DNA of 64,000 nt from Triglochin maritima (GCA_963682175.1 OY821781.1:39817254-39881253), one strand, 5' to 3'. Shown: positions 34,036 to 45,677, counted from the stretch's first letter. Notes: a model not told the origin generated them from the letters alone. Program-made: numbers and translations.

Positions 34036-36283
34036 TTTTTTTCTTTTTCTTTTTATTTGAGTGTGAGAGGATAATCTTAGGCTTTTGGGGGTTTGATTTG
34101 GTTGGGGAATGGGGAGGAGAAGTAAGGGTAACTGTATGCACACGTGGCGGGATGTGATTGGTTCGGATAAGGCCAGGATATCGTTGCTTTTCCGTTCCAA
34201 ATCACTGTTATGGGCCGGATAACTATTCACAGCCCAATTCGGTTCGGTCCCATCCGGACCAAATGTCTTTTTTTTTAACTTAATAATAATAATATTATTA
34301 TTATTATTACTATTATTACTTATTTAATATTATAGTATTTACTAAAGATTGTATTGTAATGTAAATTATGTCATTTATGAATCATGTGTATTTGTATGTC
34401 CGGCCTATTGTAAATTCCATTGATTTTGTAAAATAGCACATCCAAACGCAACTTATATTTTCCCGGAATCTAATCAAACTTTTAACCAAAAAAAATCTTC
34501 TAGGTAGCAAAAGGCAGAGTAACAATTCAACCTTTTGGTGTTCTAAGGCTTCATCTTAGCAACATCTTCTAGTTTTGTATCTTTGTAACGAGAGATTTCT
34601 ATGAGTGGTGGTATCGACTGAACCATTTGGAGTTTATCGGCTATAGTCCTTTTATTAGGACACCCTTAACGTGGCTTTTTTTCCCGTGCTCCCAGCATAA
34701 GCGCCCAGGCGACCCTCCCCTTAGTGGAAGGGTTGGTTCGGACGGGGCAACCCTCTTCCCTGCGCGGTCTCTGCTCCTCGGCAACCTTTTCCCCACATAG
34801 CCTCCAACAACCCTCCTCTCCGGCAGGTATGTGTTCTACATTTTTACAATTAAAGGATCTCATTTTTGTCTACATTAATGTTTAGAAGTGTACTATGGAT
34901 GCAACAATTTTTTTTACCAAAAACGACGAATGTAGGTTTAAATAATGGTTTTTTATAGTTTGGGGAGACAAAATGTTACAAAACGAAAGTTCAATGTAGT
35001 AACTGTGAATTTTGAAAGTTCAGGAGGGTAAAATGATATTAATAGATAGTTCAGGAAGTCAAAACGTAATTAACTATAAATATTATGAATAGATATTAAA
35101 TTTTCACTAGTCGATTGAGTGATGAACATGAAGTTAAGGTTAATGTATTTATAAAGTTTACCCAAAAGAATGCACGTGTAAGAAATGAAATGATAATTGT
35201 CGTGGATTGTTGTGTTGAATGATGGGTTATGTTTCCTTAACCGTGAAATCCATCGATCAACGACTACTTGAATCCTACATAAATAGAAATTTGTCATTAT
35301 GAATTAGCAAGATAGTCATGATTGCTGAAAGCTGAAACTTGAATTGGAAATGTCAACTTGTCCAGACAATAACATTTTGAGAGTAAAGTACAAATGAGAA
35401 CTTCACCGTTGATGAGATTGTCAAGTATGATGGGATTGCATCGAAGGATGATGACATGCAGAGCAAATTATATTGACGAAAAGCCTCGGGAGAAAATATT
35501 TAAATAAGTCTAGTTGGGAAGGAACAAGTCTTACAGGCAACCTCTTCCCTTACCTTTAACCTTTTGAATTTTGATCTTTTGAAGAAAAAAATCTTACAAA
35601 TAATTAAATACATATATAAATGAATTTCTGAACACAATTAGAATACTTATATAAATTACAACCACTCTGGCCTAAATATGAATCAAAATATTTAGTGAAA
35701 GCTAATGTTTCTTTTTTTGTGAAGAATGTAATGTTTTTTCTTCATCTATTTCTTATAAAATGTCGATGTCAATGTTGTGTCCCTAATTTATAAGGCATGA
35801 AAGATGTCACAGGCAATAACACAAATTATCGAATCACTAAATCTATATCAAAAAATTAGACTGATTTCAGAAATCAAAATCATAATTTTTGTTTTGCTTT
35901 AATAGATAATCAAGACGACAAAGAGTGACGTCATGTCAAAACCAACATGGCTTGAAATAAGGTAATTATTGCTGGAATTGAATATAAGTAGGAAACAAGA
36001 TCATTAATTTGAACAAAATTCCTTTTCAAAAAGAATCTTTTTGGCTTAACAAATTGACAACGCAGGCAGTGATTGTTGAATTAAAGATGAAACATGAACT
36101 GAAAATCTGTTAGAACCTGTAAACTTGTCCGAACCATAAAATTTCATTATAAAATTAGGAATACCTATGAACCAAGTACATCCATGTAATCATAGGCTTA
36201 TATATATCCCTGATTCATGGAGTTAAACATATATATATATATATATATATTCGACGATCGACAAGTGACAATGCTTAATTTAA
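34036..36283. other. Intergenic, mostly featureless; one GC-rich patch
   Basis: The LCYE promoter must lie at the left side. At 34670-34830 a short GC-rich patch stands out of AT-rich DNA (GCGACCCTCCCCTTAGTGG, CCTGCGCGGTCTCTGCTCC). It looks like a fragment of a dispersed repeat or captured DNA but could not be identified. An AT run lies at about 36228-36250. Confidence 0.45.
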
Positions 36284-37549
36284 TTAGTACACGAATTCTC
36301 GTGATGTCTTTGTAAACAACTCTTTACATTCTTGAATCTTTACTGCTCCATTCAAAGGCGAAATATTGGCGACGAAAGGAAATAACAAAGGCGTATATGA
36401 TAAAATATTTATGTTGAAATAAATGGAATTACGTGAACTTGTAGTCCTACTCCTACCAAAGCCTGCCTGACAAATATTGAATTTGTAAGTACACCTCTGA
36501 TTCCTTTGATCATAACAAACAAAATTTCTAGGAAAACAAACTTGGAGGTTTTGGTCTACAGAAGTGCAATAGCGTGGCCACCCTAAAGCACACCTCCCCT
36601 TCCTTACATGCCTCCTATGCTCGAACGAAGTCTTCATCGTCCACGACTCATCGTCTCCATACTTCTCCATCGTCCAAATCGTAAAACCATGAGACCGTTG
36701 GCTTTCCGTTACTAAAGCCAATCGTCCTTGGAATTCTATCAGCACTGTTACCCAAGGAGAAGAAGCTTGGGGCCATTGTTCTTTCAACTTCTCCATGGGT
36801 AAAAACTGCAACTCATTGGTGTTTAAGTCGAAAGACACGATGACTTCGTCTTCGTCGCGCTCTAAGTACCAGTGAAGCTTCTCGTTAACTTGCACACCCA
36901 AACCCTCAATATCTGTATTTTCAGGCCAATATTGCCCCAATATCGTCCACGATGTCGGGAGCCCGTTTACAGGAATGCTGCATGTTCTGATATCATTTGA
37001 GGGGTGAAAATAATATGGATATGTGAGTCCCCATGCCAACACTTTGTACTCTTTGTTGGTATAACTGAACCCGAACCCGATCACGTTCAAAAGACGGTCC
37101 GATTCGGGCAGTTTAAGAACTTCGCTATTGATGGGATTGTACAAGTACAACTTCTTTGCGTCGAAAGACGACATGCAAAGCAAACCGTTGCAAGAGTCAA
37201 TTATGTCGACGTAAATTCTTGGGGAAGATATCGAAAGTTGGGTCGGTGAGGAATAATAATTCATCTTGTGGGGGAACATTACCATCGAGGTTTGGTGCAT
37301 GTCGCAATCAAGCATCAACGCGAAACAAGTGTCTTCTTGTTTGACTCTGTCTGTTTTCTCGCCGACATGTCGGTTGCGGAATGCTGGGCTACTTATCGCC
37401 GCATCCCAAGTTTTGCAAACGGATCGGAAACGGATCAGACTTTTCGTCGGAAGACTCAGCAATATATGGTTGTAAACGATATCGAACGGGAGGTCGTCGT
37501 TAACGTGATGAACTTTGTTATCCTTTTTCGCCATCCTAAACAAAATCAT
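36284..37549 (-). CDS. F-box protein with F-box-associated (FBA/kelch-like) domain, intronless
   Basis: One uninterrupted reading frame encodes 421 residues from the ATG at 37549, or 416 from the ATG at 37534. The latter has the better initiation context (A at -3, G at +4) and may be the real start. The F-box is near the N-terminus (DLPFDIVYNHILLSLPTKSL, then IRFRSVCKTWDAAISSPAF). An associated domain of the plant interaction type follows, with DSCNGLLCM, YLYNPINSEVLKLP, GFGFSYTNKEYKVLAW and VIVSFDLNTNELQFLP. Such proteins are substrate adaptors of SCF ubiquitin ligases, binding SKP1/ASK through the F-box. The target is unknown; this family is large and fast-evolving. No frameshift or stop interrupts it. 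Confidence 0.9.
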   Translation of the reverse strand: MILFRMAKKDNKVHHVNDDLPFDIVYNHILLSLPTKSLIRFRSVCKTWDAAISSPAFRNRHVGEKTDRVKQEDTCFALMLDCDMHQTSMVMFPHKMNYYSSPTQLSISSPRIYVDIIDSCNGLLCMSSFDAKKLYLYNPINSEVLKLPESDRLLNVIGFGFSYTNKEYKVLAWGLTYPYYFHPSNDIRTCSIPVNGLPTSWTILGQYWPENTDIEGLGVQVNEKLHWYLERDEDEVIVSFDLNTNELQFLPMEKLKEQWPQASSPWVTVLIEFQGRLALVTESQRSHGFTIWTMEKYGDDESWTMKTSFEHRRHVRKGRCALGWPRYCTSVDQNLQVCFPRNFVCYDQRNQRCTYKFNICQAGFGRSRTTSSRNSIYFNINILSYTPLLFPFVANISPLNGAVKIQECKELFTKTSREFVY

Positions 37550-39102
37550 ACGTACACACAACTTTCAAGAAAAATAAATTAAATTACACATACCAAAAGA
37601 AAGAAAACAAATTCATATATAAAAACTACCGATTTGCGGCCATGTTTATAGGAATAGAAGTAGAACTTTATTAATATTTTGTTTTAAAAGTTTTGTGAAG
37701 GCACGTTTCACGGCTTTGTAGGTATACCGACTTAATTCTGGTATAAAAAAATGTAGGTTATTTATTTGGGTGATTTTAAAAAATAAAATAAAATCTTCAT
37801 AAATAAGGAATTGATTTTAGTATCTTTGATAGGGTTTAATTATTGTAGACCGAACGACGTGTGGTTGTGCTCCAGAAATTGTCAAACAACTCAAATATCG
37901 AATAATATTACCATAGCATCTCCTAATGGAAAAAATTACAAATCAGCCCTAAAACTGAGTAAACTACAAAAACACTTAAGTTATGCCAATTGATTCGCAA
38001 ATCAATCCTAAAATACAAACAATCCCCTAAATGAAGAAAATTACAATTTCAATCATCAAATTGGATAAATTGCAACAAAAAAACTTTAAACTAATTTTTT
38101 GTCAACTAACATTAAAATGTGAAAACAAATTTAAAACATACACATCAGCTATTCTAATAGTATGATTAGATGTACGTCAAGCTAAATCTTGAGTTTCCTC
38201 TATCTTATTGTTGGAATGGTCAGAATTAAAATACAGACTACTTTAATCGTAAGTGAGGATGCACGTCAATCTTAATTTTGGGTTCCCTCTTCCTTACCGA
38301 TAACAGAGTCTTCATTTAATAAACTAAACCAACATACAACTACATAAAATTCCTTTTTTTGATGAGGCTAAACCCACAATTATTAAGCAATCTTCATCAT
38401 AAACATGAAGTTCAAATCCTAAACTAAGCATAAATATCTTCCTTGTGACGAGGTTAAACTCACTAATTTTAGGCAACCTTCCCCATAAATTTAAAGATCG
38501 TCGAAAGCAAACCAAATTATTGAAAAAAAACCCTCCACGTCATGTGGCTACACTGACTAAACCTGGCGATCATAAGAAATAAAAATAGCTAAACATAAAC
38601 TTCCTCCTTGTTACGAGGCTAAACTGACTCAACATTGACGATCTCTAGTACATAAAGAGAAATAAAATTGTCAAACCAAAAGATATAAACCAAATGAACC
38701 CCTATGAGTTATGAAGCAAAACTAACCACGTTGTAACGTCTCTCGTGATAAGAGAATCAAACAATCATACAAATATATATCCCTGATTATGAGAATAAAC
38801 TAACCAATATTTATCTATCTCTAATATAAAAAGAGAAATATAAGCTATAACCCCATGATATTGGGCTAAATATATATTTATACTCCGGTAAGAGTAAAAA
38901 CTATAAACTACCATGATAAGACAATCTATTTCAAATAAATAAAGGAATAAATTGTCGAAACCCTACATGATATTGGGTCAAATATATATACTCACGTAAA
39001 CATATATATGTACTCTGGTAAGAGTATAAACTGTCGTGATAAGACAATCTCTTTCACTAAATAAAGGAATAAATGTGACAACCCTACATGATATTTGGCC
39101 AG
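37550..39102. repeat. Intergenic with diverged tandem repeats
   Basis: From about 38200 onward, and again at 40003-40360 beyond an inserted MITE, phrases such as CCTTGTGACGAGGTTAAACT, CGTGATAAGAGAATCAAAC, ACTCCGGTAAGAGTA and CCTACATGATATTGGG recur at irregular 60-130 bp spacing. This is an old, decayed tandem array with no coding potential. Confidence 0.6.
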
Positions 39103-39111
39103 AAATATATG

Positions 39112-39993
39112 GGATGAATTGCAACAGTGTCATCGATAAATAACGAAATTGGATTTATGTCATCTGAAATCAATTATCCAGTAATACCACGGAAAATCAA
39201 AAAACTTGCTCTCATGTCATTAACCATTTTCCAATGTCATTCTGTTACACATAATTAAGTATAATATTAGCCATCCGTTAACTTCTCCGTTTACCATGAA
39301 TAAAACAAGAATTCATAAATTTCATTGTGTTGTAAAAATTACAAAAAATACTCAAATAATTTATCAATTATCAGATTCATTATTAAAAATAAATAATTTT
39401 TCGAAAAATATTTTTAATAAATATATTATTTTCCAAAGAATATATTTATATTTATTTTCTAACAAATATTTATTTTTAAAAATGAATTTGATAATTGATA
39501 AAAGAATTTTTATACAAAAATTAAATATTTTTTTGAAAAACTATTTTATAAATAACTCTATATTTTTAGAAAATGTATCTTTTATAAAAAATAATTAAAT
39601 ATTTCATAATTTTAAAATAAAATTATTTGAAAACAATACTTTAGTAACCGAGTCATTAATTTTAGTGAAAGAAAAAGAAAAACATGAGAGATAGTATAGA
39701 TAAATTATTTGAGTATTTGTTTACAATTTAGAACACATATAATGAAATTTATGAATTTTGAGTTTATTCAGGATGATTCTGCAAATTTTCCAATAAAATA
39801 TTAATAAAACTAACGGACGTTAACAAATGGATAACGAAGAAGTTAACAAATGGATAACGAAATGACATTAGAAAATAATTAATAACATGAGAGCAAGTTT
39901 TGAGATTTTTCTATGGCATTAGTGGAAATAAGTGCTTTGAGATGGTATAAGTCAAATTTCGTTGTGTCTTGATGACATTTTTGCAATTCACCC
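39112..39993. mobile_element. Mutator-like MITE with long inverted repeats, family A
   Basis: The ends are inverted (left GGATGAATTGCAAC, right TTGCAATTCACCC). Inverted similarity runs inward for well over 150 bp on each side. A direct repeat AAATATATG flanks it at 39103-39111 and 39994-40002; with one extra G in the left end this could also be an 8-bp TSD. Length and TSD suit a non-autonomous MULE. The interior is AT-rich with no transposase. Confidence 0.8.
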
Positions 39994-40002
39994 AAATATA
40001 TG

Positions 40003-40622
40003 TTTATGCATAAACATATATTTATACTCCTGTAAGAGAATTAACTCCTACAATAAATAAAGGAATTAAAATGTCAAATCTCATATGAAATCAAATACAA
40101 TTATACAAAGACATATAAATTATCTCCTTCGTTACGAAGTTAAACCTACCATGTTGTGATGATCTTTCACGATAAAAGAATAAATTGTCCAACAACCATA
40201 TGTTTAAATAACTAATACTTAGTTACAAAAGGAACCATATTTATTCCTCGAAATGGGTTAAAACATAAAACTGCATAAAAACATATTAAATTATTAATTC
40301 CCCGAAATAGGTTAAAACTACCTAAAACTATATTAATTCCCCGAAATGGGTTAAAACAACTTAGTTACGGATCAGAAGTTGCCTATAGGCCCGATCTAAG
40401 CTATGTCAATGAAACTGGCATTGAGCATTTCTAAATTCTGTTATGCATGTTTTCATTATATTTATTTTCTGTAATTCTAATAAGCGACGCAACAATGTGA
40501 CTTAATCAAGACATTCTTTCACAAGAGTTGTAAGGTGCAGAATTCTAAGGTGAATACAGTTGATACAATTACAAATATGATCATGAATTGCGATATGATC
40601 ATGTAATTACAAACCATTTAAT
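40003..40622. repeat. Continuation of the diverged tandem repeat, then plain intergenic DNA
   Basis: The decayed array interrupted by the MITE resumes here. CCCCGAAATGGGTTAAAAC and close variants occur three times at about 40250-40355. After 40370 no structure is seen. Confidence 0.55.
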
Positions 40623-40997
40623 ATGTCGAATAAATATTCCATAAGGATCCAGATAAAGCCAACATACAAAAAACATGTAAAGAAAAACAAGAAACGAATG
40701 AACAGTGATCAGAGAGGACCTCAAAGACCGAGCCGTCGGAAGGCGACTTGCCTCAGAGAAAATATCGACCCACATACTAGTGCGTTTGATGGTCTGCCGG
40801 TTTTCTCCCAGGATAGAACGGTCGCACCGACGATTAGGCGCACACCGGAGTCGACGGACCACGAAAGCAGCGCGGAACCTTGCAAGAATCGGGCGTTGAA
40901 CAACTCTGGATTCGGAGATAGGAAATCACCGGAGAGGGACGGTTTTCGTAGAGAGATGATGGGAAATAAGTCGTGTATATTCAGGAGGAAACTGTCA

Positions 40998-41000
<3 letters not shown>
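40623..41000 (+). CDS. Possible small basic protein or gene fragment, unrecognised
   Basis: An open frame of 125 codons in a locally GC-richer patch reads QRGPQRPSRRKATCLRENID, AFDGLPVFSQDRTVAPTIRR and MGNKSCIFRRKLS, then a stop just before an AT repeat. The composition (basic, Ser/Arg/Pro-rich, a conserved-looking tail) is protein-like. The minus strand is also open for 60-87 codons, no family is recognised and no promoter is evident. It could equally be a captured gene fragment or an exon of an undetected gene. Confidence 0.25.

Positions 41001-41034
<34 letters not shown>
41001..41034. repeat. (AT)n microsatellite
   Basis: A pure TA dinucleotide run immediately follows the open frame ending at 41000. 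Confidence 0.9.
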
Positions 41035-41035
<1 letters not shown>

Positions 41036-41932
41036 TTGTAACCGTCAAGGACTTAATTGCAAAAAAAAATTATCTTGAGGTCCAAAAATAAATACACCCA
41101 TCACCCTGAGGCCACGTCACGCCTAGCCACGCCCCGGACCGGGACGGGTGCGCGTGCGCGTGTGTGGAGAATTCTCTCCTCCTCTATTTCCACCTACAAA
41201 GTGACAAGTGAATAGTATGTTTATCAACATTCTTCAACTTGTTAGCTTTACCAATGTAAGACTAAAAGTGAGGTAAGCACATGACACATGAGGCAATAGT
41301 TCTCATCTTCATCTCAACATTGAATTTCTTCAATTGGGCTATTCATGGGCCTAGCCAAAACTCAATAATCTAACAAATACTTGAAAGGTCTTTGCAACAC
41401 CAAAACAATATAAAAGGTAATCTCCCCTTATCATCAACGCCTAACAAGTAAAATCGAGAAATTGTAAATGGTTTATTGTTGCCTTTTTAAATCAAAACCC
41501 CAACTAATTTTTTTTAAAACGTAATTTTTAATAAGTAGTTTTATGATGGATTTACTAAATATAGATTATTACATGGAAGACGATAGTAACGATAAGTAAA
41601 ATCATCAAAAAAATATTTTAAGAAGTTAAAAGAACATAGTAATTGAAATTAGTAATAAACCAATAAATCACGTTAATATCCGATGTTCTATGAATGTAAT
41701 TTTGATTTAAAAGAATGCACCTTATGTAAGAGAAATATGATTAGAATTAAATTTGGAGTGCAAATCAACGTGAACTTGAGTTGCATATTATTTAATTGTA
41801 GAATAAAGAGTAATAATAAAAAAGGATTGAATAATAAAAAAAGATTGAATTAGACAGCTGAGTTTACGATGGATTTTGCAAATAAGTTATTTCCTAATTT
41901 GGATTGTTTGCATGTTTACACAGTTTCACCCA
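41035..41932. other. Intergenic, no gene seen
   Basis: Apart from a short GC-rich stretch with GTGCGCGTGCGCGTGTGTGG near 41140-41165 the sequence is AT-rich and without coding potential or clear repeats. Confidence 0.5.
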
Positions 41933-42347
41933 AGGTTCAGAAATGCGGGATGCAGATGCGATGCAGTGAAATACCGCATCCGACATATACGGTATGCAGA
42001 TGCGATACGAGTGCATAATCGGTTTGCGATTTAATAATTAAATAATATAATATAGATACATTAATCATAAATTATATACATGTAACTAAAAATTTAAGTA
42101 ATTTTTTGAATAAATTCTAAGATAAATACGTTAATATTAAACAAATTAGAATAAAAAAAACAAAAAACCCAAAAATAACAAAAAAAGAGAGAGTAGGTGT
42201 TCTAAAATACGGTCGCATCTACCCGCATATGTGGGTCGCATCCGGAGGGCCGCATCGGGGAGATGCGTTGCGCCTCTCCCCCACATCGGCTGCACCTGGC
42301 CGCATCCACATAGGCGGTCGCATTTGGGATGCATTTCAGAACAGAGG
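41933..42347. mobile_element. MITE with GCATCC-rich ends, family B, copy 1
   Basis: The ends are GC-rich and rich in GATGCGG/CCGCATC words: left AGGTTCAGAAATGCGGGATG, right end complement CCTCTGTTCTGAAATGCATC. The core is AT-rich. The flanks TTTCACCCA (41924-41932) and ATACACCCA (42348-42356) agree at 7 of 9 positions, suggesting an aged 9-bp Mutator-like target duplication. A second copy lies inverted at 47026-47391. Confidence 0.65.
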
Positions 42348-42681
42348 ATACACCCAACAAATCACAAATTCGGTAAGCAATGCCTTGTGGTCTCTATCGT
42401 GATTAGTGGGTTTCTAATTAGACAAGTGGTTTTGAATATAAGACATTGAATAAAAAAACTGAATTGCTATTCATCGCCCCAAAATTACTTAAATCGCCCT
42501 AACAAATTACCTTTTTGCCCTTGACCTTATTTAGGCTTATATAAGTCACAATTTCACTTTTTTACCACCGTTTTCTCTTCCTATACCTCATGCACAATAT
42601 CTCGAATGTCTCGGAGACCAGAAAAGCAACCAGCGGTTCCCCCGATGTATATTTTTTCAAAAAAAAAAAACCACTTACCTG

Positions 42682-42801
42682 GGCGTCTAAGGCAGACGCC
42701 CCTCCATAGGGAGGAGGCGTCTGTCGTAGACGCCTCCCCCTATGGGGAGGCGTCTACGACAGACGCCTCCTCCCTATGGAGGGGCGTCTGCCTTAGACGC
42801 C
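42682..42801. repeat. 120-bp near-perfect palindrome with nested dyads
   Basis: Arms of 60 bp (42682-42741 and 42742-42801) pair with one mismatch. Each arm itself contains smaller palindromes of the type GGCGTCT-n5-AGACGCC, so the sequence can fold at two levels. It is very GC-rich and sits between an A-run and a T-run. Confidence 0.92.
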
Positions 42802-43340
42802 TCCCCCTATTTTTTTTTTTAATTTGGTTAAAATGGTAATTTTCAGGGGCGATTTAAGTAATTTTTGGGTGATGTTTAGTGTATACTAATGGGGTTGTTA
42901 TGTACAGTGGATGGGTAAGATGATTTGGGCTGTGTAGCCGATCCTGGCGAAGAAGGACGAGATGTCAGACGAGTACAGCAGAGCTGCTTGTGTAGATGAT
43001 GGTCACTTGATACAGGCGTGACATTCTCAGTTGGGCATCCCCGACCATGATTAGGTTGATAAGTAGTTAGAGTATTAGTATCTTACTCTTATTATTGTAT
43101 TCTCGTTTCTGTCGTACACTTACTATTCGTACTTGTATTTGTTTATCTGTCGTACGTTTGTTTTCGTATTTGTGTTTGTTTCTCTGTCGTACTGTTATTT
43201 TTTTATGATGAGTATTCTACCTTTTAATTTTTTTGATAATCAATTCACACTATATAATGTACAAACATATTAAATTTGATAATGTAAACCCTATTTTCTA
43301 TTAATATTAAAAAAAACCCCCAAAAAAATTTTTTTTTAGG

Positions 43341-43535
43341 GGGAGGCGTCTGCCGGAGACGCCTCCCCATAGGAGGGAGGCGTCTGCCGGAGACGCCTCC
43401 CCATAGGGGGGCGACGTCCGCCACAGACGCCCGACCCAAGGGTCGGGCGTCTGTGTCAGCCGCCTCCCCCCTATGGGGAGGCGTCTCCGGCAGACGCCTC
43501 CCTAGGAGGGAGGCGTCTGCCGGAGACGCCTCCCC
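43341..43535. repeat. About 195-bp palindromic array, second copy of the GGCGTCT/AGACGCC family
   Basis: A central inverted repeat with arms of about 65 bp (43374-43438 and 43439-43503, roughly six mismatches, centre CCCAAGGG) is flanked by single dyads GGCGTCTGCCGGAGACGCC at each side. The same 19-bp palindrome or its variant occurs at least five times. Like the first array it is bordered by A/T runs. Confidence 0.9.
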
Positions 43536-43634
43536 CTAAAAAATTTGTTTTTTAAGTTTCTTAAGGGCAATTTGGTAATTTCAAGGGGCGATTTAAGTAG
43601 TTTTGGGGCGACGTTTAGTAGTTCCCTAAAAAAA

Positions 43635-44323
43635 TGCATGGATAGGAATCTAGGATCGAAGTTCACACCAACCATATTTGAGGCCCAACATCTCCAAGCC
43701 GACGACTTTGTTCTCTGGCAACACCTAGGCGTACGTGTGTACGGGGTCCAAAATCGGACAGGACCGACCCTGACCTGGATTTCAGAAAATTCTCAGGGAT
43801 CAGACCGGTCAACTTAATAGTTAAATTGATTTTTTCTTCTTCAAATAATTGTGTTTTCTTAGAAAAATATATTATTGCGGAATAATTTATTGTTTGGTTG
43901 TAATATGATTATGTTCTAACGTTACTCTTTTATAGTTTACCACTAATTAAATATTTTTTTGGTAATAAAAAATAATATTATATCAAAAATTCAAATTAAA
44001 GGTATAAAAACATAAATAAAAATTAAATAAAGTGATAAATAGAACTGACGATCATAACACATCCGGTCCAGCCCAGACTAAATTGCACGTGTTCGATCCG
44101 GATTGGACCGATTCAGACTGGAAATTATTTGTATTAATTTTTATTTACTAAAAATACGTAATTTAATGTGTTTTTTATTTGAAAAATAAAAAAATTATGA
44201 TAAACTATTGTCCATTACGGTGTTAATACATTAATTAAGTTGTAGTTTAGTTGAAATTTAAGCAATTTATAATAAATTTTAAGTAACTCCAAAACTATTA
44301 CATGCAAAATATGTTTATATATT
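43635..44323. other. Intergenic, no gene seen
   Basis: AT-rich spacer between two transposons. The part at 43640-43810 is of higher GC and may be a remnant of unknown origin, but no family is recognisable. Confidence 0.45.
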
Positions 44324-44669
44324 GGGATATTTGTGCCACTAATAAACAACGAAATTGACTTTATGCCACATGATAATAACTATTTGGCCTAACGTCATAA
44401 AAAAATCAAAATATTTATCTTAATGTCATAGTAAAATCAAAATATTTACCTTAAAGCCATTGGAAAAAAATAAAATTAAAGGTATTTTTTTTATTTTTCA
44501 ATGGCTTTAAGGTAAATATTTTGATTTTTTATGACATTAAGATAAATATTTTGTTTTTCTATGACACTAAGATAAATACTATTGATTTTTATATGACTTT
44601 AGGTCAAATAATTACTATCAGAAGACATAAAGCCAATTTTGTTTTTAGTGGCACCCAATCAAATATCCC
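44324..44669. mobile_element. Short fold-back MITE, family A relative
   Basis: The ends are GGGATATTTGTGCCACTAAT on the left and, as complement of the right end, GGGATATTTGATTGGGTGCC. Almost the whole 346 bp folds on itself, with ATGACATTAAGATAAATATT-type words repeated in both orientations. The flanks TTATATATT and TAATATATT match at 8 of 9 positions. Interior words (ACAACGAAATTGACTTTATG) link it to the GGGTGAATTGCAA MITEs nearby. Confidence 0.75.
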
Positions 44670-44694
44670 TAATATATTCAGTTGAATTAAAATA

Positions 44695-45622
44695 GGGTGA
44701 ATTGCAAAAGTATCATTAATAAACAACTAAATTGGATTTACGTCATATGAAACTAACTTGCACAAATGTCATAGAAAAACACAAAAAATTGTTCTAATGC
44801 CTTCAACTTTTCCCCTAATTACAACAATGGCATTCCGTTGGCCATCCGTTAACCGTGCCGTTAACTTATATTAATATTAAATGGAAATTTTGCAGAAACA
44901 CCCTAAATAAACAAAAATCTCATTATATGTGCTTTAAAATTGCAAAAAAATACTCAAAAAAATTATTTATTGTCTTTCTCATCTTTTGCTTTCATCTTTT
45001 CTCTCTCTCACTAAACTTAATGACTCGGTTACTACACTAATGACATCCAAACTTTTTTATATTTTAACATTACAAAATATTTAATTATTTTTTTACAATA
45101 TATTTTTTCCAAAAAATATATATACTTTTAAAACTAAATATTTATTTTTTTAGAAATAAAATATTTTTTATACAAAACTAAATATTTTTTAGAAAATGTA
45201 TCTTCTATAAAAAATTAATTATTTTGTAATTTTAAAATATAAAAATTATCGGATGTTATTAGTGTAGTAACCGAGTCACTAAGTGTAGTGAGAGAGAAAA
45301 AGATGACAGAGGAAAGATAAAGATGAGAAAGAGTATAGATAAATTATTTAAGTATTGTTTTGCAATTTTTGCAACATGTATAATGAACTTTATGAATTTT
45401 GGATTTATTTAGGGTGATTTTGTATAATTTACATTTAATATTAATAAAATTTAAAGATCGTTAATGTTGTCGTTAACGGAATGACACTGTTTTAATTCTG
45501 GAAAAAGTTGATGGCATTAGAGTAATATTTTGGGTTTTTTATATGGCATTAGTACAAATAGTTAATTTTAGATGAGGTAAATCCAATATCATTGTTTTTG
45601 ATGACATTGTTGCAATTCACCC
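44695..45622. mobile_element. Mutator-like MITE with long inverted repeats, family A
   Basis: Perfect ends GGGTGAATTGCAA and TTGCAATTCACCC are flanked by the identical 9-mers ATTAAAATA (44686-44694 and 45623-45631). Long internal inverted similarity and shared sub-terminal words (GGCATTAG, GTTGATGGCATTAG, CGAGTCA) tie it to the element at 39112-39993. Non-coding. Confidence 0.85.
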
Positions 45623-45677
45623 ATTAAAATACGAGAATATGAATAATAACACCCCCGTCACCCCCACCGCGCGCGCC

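Larger units (their letters stand above)
42459..43626 (+). mobile_element. Deleted Mutator-like element with two giant GC palindromes
   Basis: Inverted ends (left CTGAATTGCTATTCATCGCC, right complement GGGAACTACTAAACGTCGCC, both followed by CTTAAATCGCC) are flanked by identical 8-mers TAAAAAAA (42451-42458 and 43627-43634). Near the left end an ATG at 42608 opens MSRRPEKQPAVPPMY, the same start as the element at the window's left edge. An A-run and the first palindrome follow. A second internal copy of the right-end sequence (42840-42882) suggests a nested or rearranged structure. The rest of the transposase is missing. Confidence 0.65.

Noticed and set aside
33736..34230. Start of LCYE at an upstream in-frame ATG giving 65 extra residues.
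   Set aside because: Family members start at MEC, and the extension has no resemblance to a leader of this family; it is probably 5' UTR.
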